64,000 nt of DNA from Gallionellaceae bacterium (GCA_028714875.1 JAQTLN010000007.1:1-64000); one strand, 5' to 3'; positions 17,858 through 28,960 are shown, counted from the first letter of the stretch. Numbers and translations: made by a program. The notes: generated by a model not told the origin, from the sequence alone.

Positions 17858-19594
17858 ATGTCCAGAGCGAACGCTCCCACTTCCACCCTATCCCATGAAG
17901 CACCCGCCGATGTGGGGTCGGTGCGCCTGCAACACTATGGCAATCGCATCCTTGCCCTGATGCTGCTGCTACTGCATGCCGCGTTCGTCTGGGGCCAGGA
18001 TGAGTTGTGGGGGCAGGCGGTGGTGTTGGCGCATTACGGCGTGTTTCTGCTTTGGCAGCCGTTTTTCAGCGGCCAGCAACGCCTGGCCTGGCATCGCACC
18101 CTGGGGGTGTTGCTGGTGGGCGTGGCCCTGGCGGGACTGCATAACGTCTGGGTGGCCACGCTCTGGTGCGTGATGCTGGCCGGCCTCCTGGGGGCGGTGG
18201 CGGTCACCTTGCCCTCCATGCGTGAACGCCTGGGGTTGTGGGCGGCGGTGCTCTATCTGCTGCTGCTGCTGTTCGTCTGGTTGCTGCCGCAGGGTTACGG
18301 GTTGCCGGTGCGCCACATCAGCCAGATCGCGTTCTGGCGCGACAGCCTGCTCCTGCTTCCGCTGGCGGCGGTGCTGTTTCCCACGCCCCGAATCAGTCGC
18401 GGCGGTTCGGCGGTGGATCTGCTCTATGCCTTGATGTTCGTGCTGATCATCGGCGTGCTGGCCTTGGGTAGTTATGTCGCCATGCATTTGCGCCAGAGCG
18501 ATTACGCAAGCAGCCTGCTCCTCAGTATGAGCACACTGGCCGCGACCTTGCTTATCTTCGCCTGGTTGTGGGAGCCGCGCGGCGGTTCTTCCGGTTTGCG
18601 CAATATGTTTTCCCGCTATGTGCTGTCTCTGGGGTTGCCGCTGGAAGAGTGGTTGAAGCAGTTATCCGACGCCGCCGAACAGCAGCCCGAGCCGGATGTT
18701 TTTCTGCGCGGCGCGATGACCGGGTTTACCCATCTGCCCTGGTCCACCGGCGTTACCTGGCGTACCCCGGCTTCCAGCGGATCTTTGGGAGAAAAGAGCA
18801 AACATGCGGCTTCGTTCACCCACCTGGAAGTGGAGGTGACGTTCTATACGGAATCCTCGGTCAATCCGGCGTTTGCCCTGCATCTGCGCTTGCTGACCGA
18901 AATCATCGGCTACTTTTACGCGGCCAAGACGCGCGAGCGCGCCATGCGCGCCAATGCCTATTCCCAGGCGATTTTCGAAACCGGCTCGCGCCTGACGCAT
19001 GACGTGAAGAACCTGCTGCAATCATTGAAGACGCTGTGTTCCGCCGCCGAGCACAGTCGTCCGGAGCAGGCCATGTCGCTGCAAACGCTGATGCAGCGCC
19101 AGTTGCCGCAGATGGCCAAACGCCTGGAAATCACCCTGGACAAGCTGAAGGCGCCGGAGCGGGCGCTCGACACCAATCAGATTCAAGCGCGCGAATGGTG
19201 GCGGGTGTTGAAGGCGCGTTACGCGCGCGAGGACGTGCGCTTCACCGTGGACGATGTGAATTCCACGGTCTGGCTGCCGCAGGAATTGTTCGACAGCGTC
19301 GCCGACAACCTGGTGCAGAACGCGCTGCGCAAGTGTGTCGGCCATCCCGATGTGTCAGTCAGCATCGACCTGGAAACACGGCCCTATCCGTGTCTGACGG
19401 TGTGTGACTCCGGGGAGGCCGTGCCGGCGGAAGTCCAGGACAAGTTGTTTCATGCCCCGGTATCGACCTACGACGGTCTCGGCATCGGCCTGTATCAGGC
19501 CACCAAGCAGGCGGCAAGCCAGGGTTATCGGCTGGAACTGGCCGTCAACCACGAGGGCGAGGTGTGCTTCAGCTTGATGAAGACGGCGGAATAA
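17858..19594 (+). CDS. Orphan membrane sensor histidine kinase
   Basis: 578 residues from ATG 17858 (no clear Shine-Dalgarno; the open frame extends upstream to 17717). The N-terminal ~250 residues are hydrophobic with about eight helices. A cytoplasmic linker (about 265-350) follows. The dimerisation motif SRLTHDVKNLLQSLKTL places the phospho-acceptor His at about 381. The ATPase domain has DNLVQNALRK (Asn about 488) and a GLGIGLYQATKQA G-box. The layout resembles PrsK-type kinases seen in proteobacterial exopolysaccharide or PEP-CTERM systems. No response regulator lies beside it. The gene is divergent from the pseudopilin gene. Confidence 0.85.
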   Translation: MSRANAPTSTLSHEAPADVGSVRLQHYGNRILALMLLLLHAAFVWGQDELWGQAVVLAHYGVFLLWQPFFSGQQRLAWHRTLGVLLVGVALAGLHNVWVATLWCVMLAGLLGAVAVTLPSMRERLGLWAAVLYLLLLLFVWLLPQGYGLPVRHISQIAFWRDSLLLLPLAAVLFPTPRISRGGSAVDLLYALMFVLIIGVLALGSYVAMHLRQSDYASSLLLSMSTLAATLLIFAWLWEPRGGSSGLRNMFSRYVLSLGLPLEEWLKQLSDAAEQQPEPDVFLRGAMTGFTHLPWSTGVTWRTPASSGSLGEKSKHAASFTHLEVEVTFYTESSVNPAFALHLRLLTEIIGYFYAAKTRERAMRANAYSQAIFETGSRLTHDVKNLLQSLKTLCSAAEHSRPEQAMSLQTLMQRQLPQMAKRLEITLDKLKAPERALDTNQIQAREWWRVLKARYAREDVRFTVDDVNSTVWLPQELFDSVADNLVQNALRKCVGHPDVSVSIDLETRPYPCLTVCDSGEAVPAEVQDKLFHAPVSTYDGLGIGLYQATKQAASQGYRLELAVNHEGEVCFSLMKTAE

Positions 19595-19626
19595 ACAGCG
19601 GCCGGACGCGAACATGTGAACCCCGC

Positions 19627-19730
19627 CGTAGGCCAGGTTGCGGCTTCATCGCTACCTGGCGATCCCCGCTCAAATGGTCGGCTTGATGGAACGAAAGTCA
19701 GGTAGTCGCCGCGCGTCAACCTGACCTACG
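19627..19730. repeat. Repeat family D, diverged single copy
   Basis: CGTAGGCCAGGTTGCGGC at one end and GTCAACCTGACCTACG at the other, with TACCTGGCGA and GTCAGGTAGTCG inside: the palindrome of the 16354 array with a different centre. Confidence 0.8.
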
Positions 19731-19828
19731 CACAAGAAGCGCAACGGGATTTACACGGTAACGCGAACTCGGTTTTTGAAAAAGGGAGGCGTGCCGGTTT
19801 GATGCGCGCGGCTGAAACAGCCGTCCTG

Positions 19829-20107
19829 TTACCGGCCGCGCAGTTTCTGCACGACCTGCCAGGTGACCCAACCGCGGCGCAGCCATTTGCCGGCGCGGTT
19901 GACCCGCAACGCCGCGAGCGCGGCGACGCCGCCGACGACCCAGACGGGATGGCGCTTGAGCACGCACAGTATTTCGATCCCCCGGTCAGCCCAGGCCAGG
20001 GGCGTGCGCCAAGGCTCAATGCTTTCCGCCAGCGCGGTTCGTTGCGCCGCCGCTCGGGCAATCAAGCACTCACGCCGTTCGGCCAGTTGCGCCAGGTTTT
20101 TGCTCAT
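19829..20107 (-). CDS. yqjK: YqjK-like small protein
   Basis: 92 residues from ATG 20105-20107, which overlaps the stop of the upstream gene (ATGA). It starts MSKNLAQLAERRECLIARAA and has a central WADRGIEILCVLKRHPVWVVGG, as in the YqjK family that accompanies yqjD-yqjE. The open frame extends to 20326 but overlaps yqjE. Function unknown; the trio is commonly linked to the envelope or stationary phase. Confidence 0.72.
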   Translation of the reverse strand: MSKNLAQLAERRECLIARAAAQRTALAESIEPWRTPLAWADRGIEILCVLKRHPVWVVGGVAALAALRVNRAGKWLRRGWVTWQVVQKLRGR

Positions 20108-20496
20108 GAACGGGAAACGAGCTGCTGTCGGTCTTTCAGTAACTCCGACATGCTCGCGGCGAAGATTCTCGGCTTGGTTTTCGCTTTGTGGCGGGCGTAT
20201 CCCCAGGCGGCCATGCCAGCCACCAGAAACAATCCGGTAAGCGTTGCCAGAACCAGGAGACGGTGGCTGTCCCAGAAGGCGACCACCACCAGCAGCGTTG
20301 CCAGCAGCACGCCCACCCCCAGGCAAAACAGGGCGACTAGTGCCAACAGCAACAGCGAGAACAGATGCGCCCGCTCTTCCTCCAGGTCCGACGACAACAG
20401 ATCGAGACGGGTATAGGCGATGGCAACCAGCGATGCCGCCAGCGTGGTCAGGGACTCAAGCAAGCCCTTGCCCGCGCCGGGTGTCTTCTCGGGCAT
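20104..20496 (-). CDS. yqjE: YqjE-like phage holin-superfamily membrane protein
   Basis: 130 residues with two hydrophobic segments (about 45-70 and 77-97) flanked by charged ends. The start LLESLTTLAASLVAIAYTRLDLLSSDLEEE is typical of the PF07332 (YqjE, 'phage holin family') proteins. Despite the name, these are chromosomal genes with no lysis cassette. It sits between yqjD- and yqjK-like genes in one operon. Confidence 0.85.
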   Translation of the reverse strand: MPEKTPGAGKGLLESLTTLAASLVAIAYTRLDLLSSDLEEERAHLFSLLLLALVALFCLGVGVLLATLLVVVAFWDSHRLLVLATLTGLFLVAGMAAWGYARHKAKTKPRIFAASMSELLKDRQQLVSRS

Positions 20497-20505
20497 GGCG
20501 TGTGC

Positions 20506-20820
20506 CTAGCGGCGGCCGACGAGAAAACCGATCAGCAAGCCCAGCGCGGCGGCGACGCCGACGGCATTCCAGGGGTTCTCGTGGACATAAACGTCGGTCG
20601 CCTTGGCCGCCGCTCTGGTTTTGACCACCAGGGCCTCCTGCGCGTCGACCATCCTGTCCTTCATGACGCGCAAGGACTCTTCCGCCTTGGCGCGCACTTC
20701 GGCCAGCTTTTCGCCGCCCTGATTGGCGGTCGCTTTCAGCAGCGCCTCCGCATCCGCCACTACAACGCTGAAATCGGCGAGCAATTGTTCTTTGGTGACT
20801 TCATTAGCGAGCTTGTCCAT
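20506..20820 (-). CDS. yqjD: DUF883 / ElaB-YqjD-type ribosome-associated membrane protein
   Basis: 104 residues from ATG 20820, preferred because GGAG lies seven bases upstream of it; ATG 20832 would add four residues. A long amphipathic helix is followed by the C-terminal motif ENPWNAVGVAAALGLLIGFLVGRR, a membrane helix diagnostic of DUF883. E. coli YqjD tethers ribosomes to the membrane in stationary phase through such a helix. First gene of the three-gene minus-strand operon. Confidence 0.9.
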   Translation of the reverse strand: MDKLANEVTKEQLLADFSVVVADAEALLKATANQGGEKLAEVRAKAEESLRVMKDRMVDAQEALVVKTRAAAKATDVYVHENPWNAVGVAAALGLLIGFLVGRR

Positions 20821-21016
20821 GCTTTTCTCCATTGCGGGTTGTACCGAATTTACGGTGGTTTACTTTAATCGATTGTCACCCTAGTTCTAACATTACTCTG
20901 TTCGCCAGCGCACCTATCGAGTGGACATTTTTTACGCGTTACGCGTGCCAGCGCACAGATGGTCGTCAAAAAGGCCGAGATGATGATTAAGCTGAAACCA
21001 GGATAAGAGGTCCAGA

Positions 21017-21379
21017 ATGCCCATTCAATTCAATGAATCAAACGGCGGCAAGGTGCTCGACATTCACGTCAGCGGCAAGCTGGAAAAGGCTGATTACGCG
21101 CAATTCGTGCCCGCGTTCGAGCAACTCGTCCGGGAGCACGGAAAGCTGCGCTTGTTGTTCGACATGAGCGACTTCCACGGCTGGGAAGCCAGTGCTGCCT
21201 GGGAAGACTTCAAGTTCGGCGTCGAGCACTTCGCCGACATCGAACGGTTGGCGATGGTCGGGGAAACACAGTGGCAACACGGCATGGCGATGTTCTGCAA
21301 ACCGTTTACAAAAGCGAAGGCCCGCTACTTCGTTCATGCCGACGCGGACGCTGCGCGGAAGTGGCTGGAAGAGGCGTGA
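21017..21379 (+). CDS. SpoIIAA-like (STAS/SEC14-type) protein
   Basis: 120 residues, matching the SpoIIAA-like family: a start FNESNGGKVLDIHVSGKLEK, then KLRLLFDMSDFHGWEASAAWEDFKFG, and a C-terminal AKARYFVHADADAARKWLEE. AGAGGT precedes ATG 21017. The stop is nine bases before the atpD start, so it is very probably the first gene of the N-ATPase transcript. The family binds small hydrophobic ligands or partners in other contexts; its role here is unknown. Confidence 0.82.
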   Translation: MPIQFNESNGGKVLDIHVSGKLEKADYAQFVPAFEQLVREHGKLRLLFDMSDFHGWEASAAWEDFKFGVEHFADIERLAMVGETQWQHGMAMFCKPFTKAKARYFVHADADAARKWLEEA

Positions 21380-23416
<2,037 letters not shown>

Positions 23417-23424
<8 letters not shown>

Positions 23425-23743
23425 CGCACCCAAAACTTCTCGGCCGACCCTCGGTCAGACGGTCGGCACCAAGGCGGCGCGCAAGCTCAAGGCGCGGCGC
23501 GATACGGCGGCGGGCGTCTGGTTCGGCCTCGGCATGATGGGCTTGATCGGCTGGTCGGTGGCGATTCCGACGCTGCTCGGCGCGGCACTCGGCATCTGGC
23601 TGGACCAGCATTATCCGGGCGGCCGCTCCTGGACCCTGGCGCTCCTGGTGGCCGGGCTGGCCATCGGCTGTTTCAATGCCTGGCATTGGGTGGACAAGGA
23701 AGACCGGGCCATGCGCAAGCAATCGGAGGATCGCGATGAATGA
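23417..23743 (+). CDS. atpQ: N-ATPase accessory membrane protein AtpQ (AtpI-like)
   Basis: 108 residues: a basic N-terminus (KAARKLKARRD) and two membrane helices with the AtpI-type sequence GWSVAIPTLLGAALGIWLDQHY. It overlaps atpC by eight bases and atpR by eight. AtpQ is diagnostic of N-ATPase operons and probably helps assemble the rotor ring or bind a divalent cation, as proposed for AtpI. Confidence 0.88.
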
Positions 23744-24032
23744 AACACTGATGTTGGCGGGCGTGGCGGGCCTGTTGCTGGGCGGAATTTTCTTCGGTGG
23801 CCTCTGGTGGACGGTGCGCGAGGGCGTGACGTCGCGGCGGCCGGCGCTGTTGTTCACCGCCAGTTTCGTGCTGCGCACGAGCATCGTGCTGGTCGGCATT
23901 TACCTGGTCGGGCGTGAGAGCGGGCCACAAAAGTGGCAGCCCCTGCTGCTCTGCCTCCTGGGGTTTATCGTCGCGCGTTTCATCGTCACCTGGCTGACCC
24001 GGAATACAGCGGAGGCCCGCCATGCGCCTTAG
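23736..24032 (+). CDS. atpR: N-ATPase accessory membrane protein AtpR
   Basis: 98 residues, three membrane helices, with the conserved stretch GGIFFGGLWWTVREG and a charged residue in the helix LRTSIVLVGIYLVG. CGGAGGA lies five bases before ATG 23736. AtpR is specific to N-ATPases; it has been proposed to contact the c ring. Its end overlaps the atpB start by 11 bases. Confidence 0.88.
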   Translation: MNETLMLAGVAGLLLGGIFFGGLWWTVREGVTSRRPALLFTASFVLRTSIVLVGIYLVGRESGPQKWQPLLLCLLGFIVARFIVTWLTRNTAEARHAP

Positions 24033-24705
24033 CCCCGACGCGATGATCTTCTGGCAAGTCGGCTTCCTCAAACTCAACGCCACCATCGTGTTCACCTGGG
24101 GGCTGATGTTGGTGCTGGCCGTCGGCGCTAAGCTCATTACCCGCAAACTGTCCACCGACCTGAACCGTTCCCGCTGGCAGAACCTGCTGGAAATCGTCGT
24201 CACCGCCATCGAGAAGCAGATCGAAGAGGTCGGCCTCTCCCAGCCACGGAAATACCTCGGCTTTCTCGGCACCCTGTTTCTGTTCGTCGCCGTCTCCGCC
24301 CTGTTTACCGTGTTCCCCGGCTTCGAGCCGCCGACCGGCTCACTCTCGACCACCACCGCGCTGGCGCTGTGCGTGCTGGTAGCCGTGCCGCTGTTCGGCA
24401 TCGAAGGGCGGGGGGTGGGCGGCTACCTCAAGTCCTACATGGAGCCGACGGTCATCATGCTGCCGTTCAACCTCATCAGCGAGGTGTCGCGCACCCTGGC
24501 CCTGGCGGTCCGCCTATTCGGCAACATGATGAGCGGGGCGATGATCATCGGCATTCTGCTGAGCATCACGCCCTTCGTCTTTCCCATCGTCATGACGCTG
24601 CTCGGCCTACTCACCGGCATGGTGCAGGCCTACATCTTCTTCATCCTGGCCACGGTTTACATCGCGGCCGCCACGCAAATCCGCAAGCCGGAACCCACCT
24701 CTTGA
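24022..24705 (+). CDS. atpB: N-type ATPase subunit a
   Basis: 227 residues with five or six membrane helices. The essential arginine lies in SRTLALAVRLFGNMMSG, and the C-terminal helix has TGMVQAYIFFILATVYI, both typical of subunit a. GGAGG lies seven bases before ATG 24022. It forms the ion half-channels against the c ring. It is followed by atpE after a 22-base gap. Confidence 0.93.
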   Translation: MRLSPDAMIFWQVGFLKLNATIVFTWGLMLVLAVGAKLITRKLSTDLNRSRWQNLLEIVVTAIEKQIEEVGLSQPRKYLGFLGTLFLFVAVSALFTVFPGFEPPTGSLSTTTALALCVLVAVPLFGIEGRGVGGYLKSYMEPTVIMLPFNLISEVSRTLALAVRLFGNMMSGAMIIGILLSITPFVFPIVMTLLGLLTGMVQAYIFFILATVYIAAATQIRKPEPTS

Positions 24706-24727
24706 AGCAACCCTTAAAGGAGACATC

Positions 24728-25009
24728 ATGGACAGCATGACCATCATCGCGGTGGCCTCCATCGTCATCGCCGGCATCACCACCGGATTCGGCACCATGG
24801 GCCCCGCGCTGGCGGAGGGCCGCGCGGTCGCGACGGCGCTGACCTCGCTGGCGCAGCAGCCCGACGCCTCCGCCACCATCACCCGCACCTTGTTCGTCGG
24901 CCTGGCGATGATCGAGTCCACGGCCATCTACTGCTTCGTGGTCTCGATGATCCTGCTGTTCGCCAATCCGTTCTGGAATCAGGCCATCGCCCAGGTCGCC
25001 GGGAAGTAG
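24728..25009 (+). CDS. atpE: N-type ATPase subunit c
   Basis: 93 residues, a two-helix hairpin with the polar loop LAQQPDA. The ion-binding glutamate is Glu63 in AMIESTAIY. Ser64, Thr65 and Tyr68 follow it as in Na+-binding c subunits, and the first helix has Glu30 where Ilyobacter has Gln32. N-ATPases were proposed to pump Na+, but the Burkholderia N-type c ring with two carboxylates was reported to be proton-specific, so specificity is open. AAAGGAGA (24716-24723) is a strong ribosome site, in keeping with high copy number. Confidence 0.95.
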   Translation: MDSMTIIAVASIVIAGITTGFGTMGPALAEGRAVATALTSLAQQPDASATITRTLFVGLAMIESTAIYCFVVSMILLFANPFWNQAIAQVAGK

Positions 25010-25011
25010 CC

Positions 25012-25833
25012 ATGCTGATCGACTGGTTCACCGTCGCCGCGCAGGTCATCAACTTCCTCATCCTGGTGTGGTTGTTGAAGCGCTTTCTTTACAAGCCCAT
25101 CCTCGACGCCATCGACGAGCGGGAAAAGCGGATCGCCGCTGAACTTGCGGATGCCGACGCGAAAAAGGCCGAGGCAAAAGCAGAGCGCGACGAGTTCCAG
25201 CACAAGAACGAGACGTTCGAGCAGCAGCGCGCCACGCTCCTGGAGCAGGCGGTCGACGCCGCGAAGGCCGAACGGCAACGGCTCCTGGATGAAGCCCGGC
25301 AAGCGGCCGATGCCTTGAGCGCCAAGCGGATGGAAGCCCTGGATAAAGACAGCCATAACCTCAGTCAGGCCATCCGCGGTCGGACCCAGGAGGAAGTGTT
25401 CGCCATCGCGCGCAAAACGCTGGCCGATCTCGCCTCCGCGAGCCTGGAAGAACGCATGGCCGAGGTATTCACGCGCCGCTTGCGCGAACTGGACGAGCAG
25501 GCGAAAGACACCCTCGGCCAGTCCCTCAAGACCGCCGCCGAACCCGCGCTGGTGCGCAGCGCGTTCGATCTGCCCGAGGCGCAGCGCGCCGCGATACAAA
25601 ACGCGCTTAACGAAACCTTCTCGGCCGATATCGCCATCCGCTTCGAGACCGCGCCGGAACTCGTCGGCGGCATCGAACTCGGCACGAATGGGCAAAAGCT
25701 GGCGTGGAGCATCGTCGAATACCTGACCTCCCTGGAAAACGGCGTTGAGGAACTGCTGAAAGCACAGTCCAGACCCGAAGCCGAGCCCAAGCCCAAGCCG
25801 GAACCACCCAAGCCCGAAGCCACGAACTCATGA
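25012..25833 (+). CDS. atpF: N-type ATPase subunit b with delta-like C-terminus
   Basis: 273 residues. One N-terminal membrane helix ([20 protein letters not shown]), then a long Ala/Glu/Lys coiled coil (about 40-180). The C-terminal 80 residues ([16 protein letters not shown].. [20 protein letters not shown]) resemble the C-terminal part of subunit delta. N-ATPases lack a separate atpH, so this fusion-like b subunit serves as the peripheral stalk. The tail is rich in Lys-Pro-Glu repeats. The stop overlaps atpA (ATGA). Confidence 0.92.
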   Translation: MLIDWFTVAAQVINFLILVWLLKRFLYKPILDAIDEREKRIAAELADADAKKAEAKAERDEFQHKNETFEQQRATLLEQAVDAAKAERQRLLDEARQAADALSAKRMEALDKDSHNLSQAIRGRTQEEVFAIARKTLADLASASLEERMAEVFTRRLRELDEQAKDTLGQSLKTAAEPALVRSAFDLPEAQRAAIQNALNETFSADIAIRFETAPELVGGIELGTNGQKLAWSIVEYLTSLENGVEELLKAQSRPEAEPKPKPEPPKPEATNS

Positions 25834-27407
25834 GCAACGAACCCGAGCGCCTCCAGGACGTTCTCGACAGCGCGTTTGCCGGGATCAGCCAGGCGCGGGA
25901 AGCCTACACGCCGCAACTGCGGCCACGCGAAGTCGGCACCATCACCAGCCTCGCCACGGGCATCGCGAAAGTCTCCGGCCTCCCCGGCGTGGGGTTCGAG
26001 GAAGTGTTGAAGTTTCCCGGCGAGGTCTACGGCATCGCCTTCAACGTCGATGCCGACGAAATCGGCGCCGTTCTCCTGGGCGACTACTGGCGGCTGCATG
26101 CCGGTGATGAAGTCGAACGCCGAGGCCATGTGGTGGATGTGCCGGTGGGAGAGGGCTTGATCGGCCGCATCATCAACCCGATGGGGCGGCCACTGGACGG
26201 CAAAGGCCCGCTGCTTTCCAGCGCGCGCCTGCCGGTCGAACGCCCCGCCGCGCACATCATGGACCGCGCCCCGGTCACCATCCCCCTGCAAACCGGCATC
26301 AAGGTCATCGATGCGCTCATCCCCATCGGCCGCGGCCAGCGCGAATTGATCCTCGGCGACCGCCAGACCGGCAAGACCGCGGTGGCGCTGGACACCATCC
26401 TCAACCAGCGCGATCAGAACGTGCTCTGCGTGTATTGCGCCATCGGCCAACGCGCCTCCGGCGTCGCCAAAGTGATCGCCACCCTGCGCGAACAGGGCGC
26501 GCTCGACTACACCGTCGTCGTCGTCACCGAAGGCAACGACCCGCCCGGCCTCGCCTACATCGCGCCCTACGCCGCGACCAGCATCGCCGAATATTTCATG
26601 GCGCAAGGCCGTGACGTGCTCATCGTCTACGACGATTTCACCCATCACGCGCGCGCCTATCGCGAACTGTCCCTGCTGTTGCGCCGCCCGCCCGGCCGCG
26701 AAGCGTTTCCCGGCGACATCTTCTACATCCACTCGCGCCTGCTCGAGCGCGCGACCCATTTGCGCCCGGAACTGGGCGGCGGATCGCTCACCGCGCTGCC
26801 CATCATCGAAACCGAGGCGGAAGACATATCCGCCTACATTCCCACCAACCTGATTTCCATCACCGACGGGCAGGTCTACCTGTCGCCGACGCTGTTCGAA
26901 TTGGGCGTGCTGCCGGCGGTCGATGTCGGCAAATCCGTTTCCCGCGTCGGCGGCAAGGCGCAACGCGCCGCCTACCGCGCGGTCGCGGGCGACCTCAAGC
27001 TCGCCTACGCCCAGTTCGAGGAACTGGAAACCTTCGCCCGCTTCGGCGCCCGCCTGGATGAAGACACGCGCAAGACCATCGAACACGGACGCCGCATCCG
27101 CGCCTGCCTCAAACAGCCGGAATTCGCCCCGGTGTCCGTTCCCGCGCAAATCGCCGTCCTCCTGGCCCTGACCGCGAAACTGTTCGACCCGGTGCCGCTC
27201 GAACGGATGACCGAGGCCGAACAAGCCGTGCGCGAAGCGGCGGCGACCATCCCGGAGGCGCTCGCCGCGCGCTTCGAAAGCGCCGACACCTTGAGCGACG
27301 AAGACCGCGCAAGCATCGTCGAGATAGCCCGCGCCGCGCTCGCGGACTTCCTGCCCGAAGCGAAAACCGAACCCGACGCCGAGTTAAAAAAGGCGGCCCC
27401 CATGTAG
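25830..27407 (+). CDS. atpA: N-type ATPase alpha subunit
   Basis: 525 residues. P-loop GDRQTGKT at 176-183; other alpha signatures include [46 protein letters not shown] and [12 protein letters not shown]. It is the non-catalytic nucleotide-binding subunit of the head. The TAG stop (27405-27407) is formed by the first bases of a family C repeat (TGTAGCGCCGGCG), so the true ancestral end may have been different. Confidence 0.95.
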   Translation: MSNEPERLQDVLDSAFAGISQAREAYTPQLRPREVGTITSLATGIAKVSGLPGVGFEEVLKFPGEVYGIAFNVDADEIGAVLLGDYWRLHAGDEVERRGHVVDVPVGEGLIGRIINPMGRPLDGKGPLLSSARLPVERPAAHIMDRAPVTIPLQTGIKVIDALIPIGRGQRELILGDRQTGKTAVALDTILNQRDQNVLCVYCAIGQRASGVAKVIATLREQGALDYTVVVVTEGNDPPGLAYIAPYAATSIAEYFMAQGRDVLIVYDDFTHHARAYRELSLLLRRPPGREAFPGDIFYIHSRLLERATHLRPELGGGSLTALPIIETEAEDISAYIPTNLISITDGQVYLSPTLFELGVLPAVDVGKSVSRVGGKAQRAAYRAVAGDLKLAYAQFEELETFARFGARLDEDTRKTIEHGRRIRACLKQPEFAPVSVPAQIAVLLALTAKLFDPVPLERMTEAEQAVREAAATIPEALAARFESADTLSDEDRASIVEIARAALADFLPEAKTEPDAELKKAAPM

Positions 27408-27440
27408 CGCCGGCGTCCCGCCGGCTTAGTAGGCCTGATT
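27403..27440. repeat. Repeat family C, half copy, supplying the atpA stop
   Basis: TGTAGCGCCGGCGTCCCGCC followed by GGCTTAGTAGGCCTGATT. The TAG inside the first bases is the atpA stop codon. Confidence 0.75.
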
Positions 27441-27516
27441 AGATTGAGCACTTCGCCGCAACCACACGGCACCCAGCCTGACATCGAGTCAGACACCTTC
27501 ACAACCGGAGCACACC

Positions 27517-27870
27517 ATGCAAATCCAGATCAACAGCGACCACAACATCGAAGTCCATGAAGCATTGGCCGCGCACCTGCGCACCTCGGTTGAGGCCGCA
27601 CTGAGTCATTTCAGCGAGCAAATCACCCGAGTGGAAATGCACCTGAGCGACGAGAACGCCGAAAAAAGTGGACAGGATGACAAACGTTGCCTGCTCGAAG
27701 CCCGCCTCAAAGGCCGCCAACCCATCGCGGTGACTCACGAGGCGGAAAGCCTGGGCCAGGCCGTCGACGGCGCCGCCGATAAATTGGCGCGCTCGATCGA
27801 AAGCGCCCTGGGGCGCGCGGCGCGAACAACCGCCACGGAAGACTGGACGGAACCCAGCGAACCGGAATGA
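27517..27870 (+). CDS. HPF/RaiA-like (sigma-54 modulation) ribosome-associated protein
   Basis: 117 residues with the beta-alpha-beta-beta-beta-alpha layout of the HPF family: MQIQINSDHNIEVHEALAAH.. QITRVEMHLSDENAEKSG.. CLLEARLKGRQPIAVTHEA.. AVDGAADKLARSIESALGR. It is of short-HPF length. Its stop overlaps the atpG start (ATGA), so it is cotranscribed and probably coupled with the ATPase gamma subunit. HPF proteins inactivate 70S ribosomes during energy limitation. A position within an N-ATPase operon is unusual but the frame and family are clear. Confidence 0.85.
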   Translation: MQIQINSDHNIEVHEALAAHLRTSVEAALSHFSEQITRVEMHLSDENAEKSGQDDKRCLLEARLKGRQPIAVTHEAESLGQAVDGAADKLARSIESALGRAARTTATEDWTEPSEPE

Positions 27871-28799
27871 GCGACACCGCCTCCAGCCTGCGGCGCAAGA
27901 TCGGCAGCGCCGGTGATCTCCACGCCGTCGTGCGCACCATGAAAGCCATGGCCGCATCCAACATCGGCCAATACGAGCAATCGGTGCGCGCACTGGCCGA
28001 CTACACACGCAGCGTCGAACTGGGCTTGAGCATTTGTTTCCGGAAAAACGCGCTGCCGCCAGCGGAAGGCAATGGACGAAGCGACGCCGGACCCGTCGGC
28101 GCCGTCGTATTCGGATCGGACCAGGGGCTGGTGGGCCGATTCAACGATGTGGTGGCCGATTACGCGCTGCAAGCACTCGCCGACCTGCCCGGAAAGCCCC
28201 GTGTCTGGCCAGTCGGCGAGCGCGTCCAGGCGCGTCTGGCGGACGCCGGCCTGGCCGTGGCGGACAGCTTCACCGTGCCCAACTCGGTCAAGGCCATCAC
28301 GCCCCTGGTCGGGCAGATACTCCTGGAGAGCGAGGCGCGCTACAGCCGGGGTGAAATCAGCGAACTCCATCTTTTCTACAACCGTCCCACCTCCGGCGCG
28401 GTCTATGAGCCCGTCCAACAGCGGCTGCTGCCATTGGACGAAACCTGGCAACGCGAACTCGCCGAGCTTCCCTGGCCGACGCGGAACCTGCCCGAAGTCC
28501 TCGGCGGCGAAACCGCCACCCTGCGCGCGTTCATCCGTGAATATCTCTTCGTCTCGCTGTTCCGCGCCTGCGCCGAATCCCTCGCCAGCGAAAACGCCAG
28601 CCGCCTGGCGGCGATGCAGCGCGCCGACAAGAACATCAACGAACTGCTGGAAAACCTGAACAGCACCTTCCACCGCCTGCGCCAGAGCGGCATCGACGAG
28701 GAACTGTTCGACGTGATCTCCGGCTTCGAAGCCCTGGCGCGACCGCCGGCGAAACCGGAAGCAGGCCCATTGTTCGGCTCCGATCGTGTTAGCCGTTGA
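27867..28799 (+). CDS. atpG: N-type ATPase gamma subunit
   Basis: 310 residues. The N-terminal helix (LRRKIGSAGDLHAVVRTMKAMAASNIGQYE) and C-terminal helix (NASRLAAMQRADKNINELLENLN) form the rotor coiled coil; GAVVFGSDQGLVGRFND is the middle-domain motif. It ends the operon as in other N-ATPase loci; no atpH is present. It overlaps the HPF-like gene at its start. Family A repeats follow at once. Confidence 0.92.
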   Translation: MSDTASSLRRKIGSAGDLHAVVRTMKAMAASNIGQYEQSVRALADYTRSVELGLSICFRKNALPPAEGNGRSDAGPVGAVVFGSDQGLVGRFNDVVADYALQALADLPGKPRVWPVGERVQARLADAGLAVADSFTVPNSVKAITPLVGQILLESEARYSRGEISELHLFYNRPTSGAVYEPVQQRLLPLDETWQRELAELPWPTRNLPEVLGGETATLRAFIREYLFVSLFRACAESLASENASRLAAMQRADKNINELLENLNSTFHRLRQSGIDEELFDVISGFEALARPPAKPEAGPLFGSDRVSR

Positions 28800-28875
28800 T
28801 GAAGTCGACGCATGGTTCCCCCACTTTCTCAAGGGTGCTTTTCTCGTTAATGGGTGGTGCGGTTGGCGCGGCGGT

Positions 28876-28960
28876 TCCCCCCTCTTTCAAAGGGGGGCTA
28901 GGGGGGATTTCTGAGGCGGTCGCCCAGGCAAACGTCGCCAAATCCCCATTCCCCCTTTGG
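28876..28960. repeat. Repeat family A downstream of atpG, copy 1
   Basis: CCCCCCTCTTTCAAAGGGGGG, CTAGGGGGGATTTCTGAGGC, spacer ending AACGTCGCCAAATCCCC, then a truncated CCCCCTTTGG. Confidence 0.88.

Noticed and set aside
20104-20496. Considered as a phage lysis holin
   Set aside because: The family is called holin-like, but neighbours are yqjD- and yqjK-like genes and there are no endolysin or phage genes.
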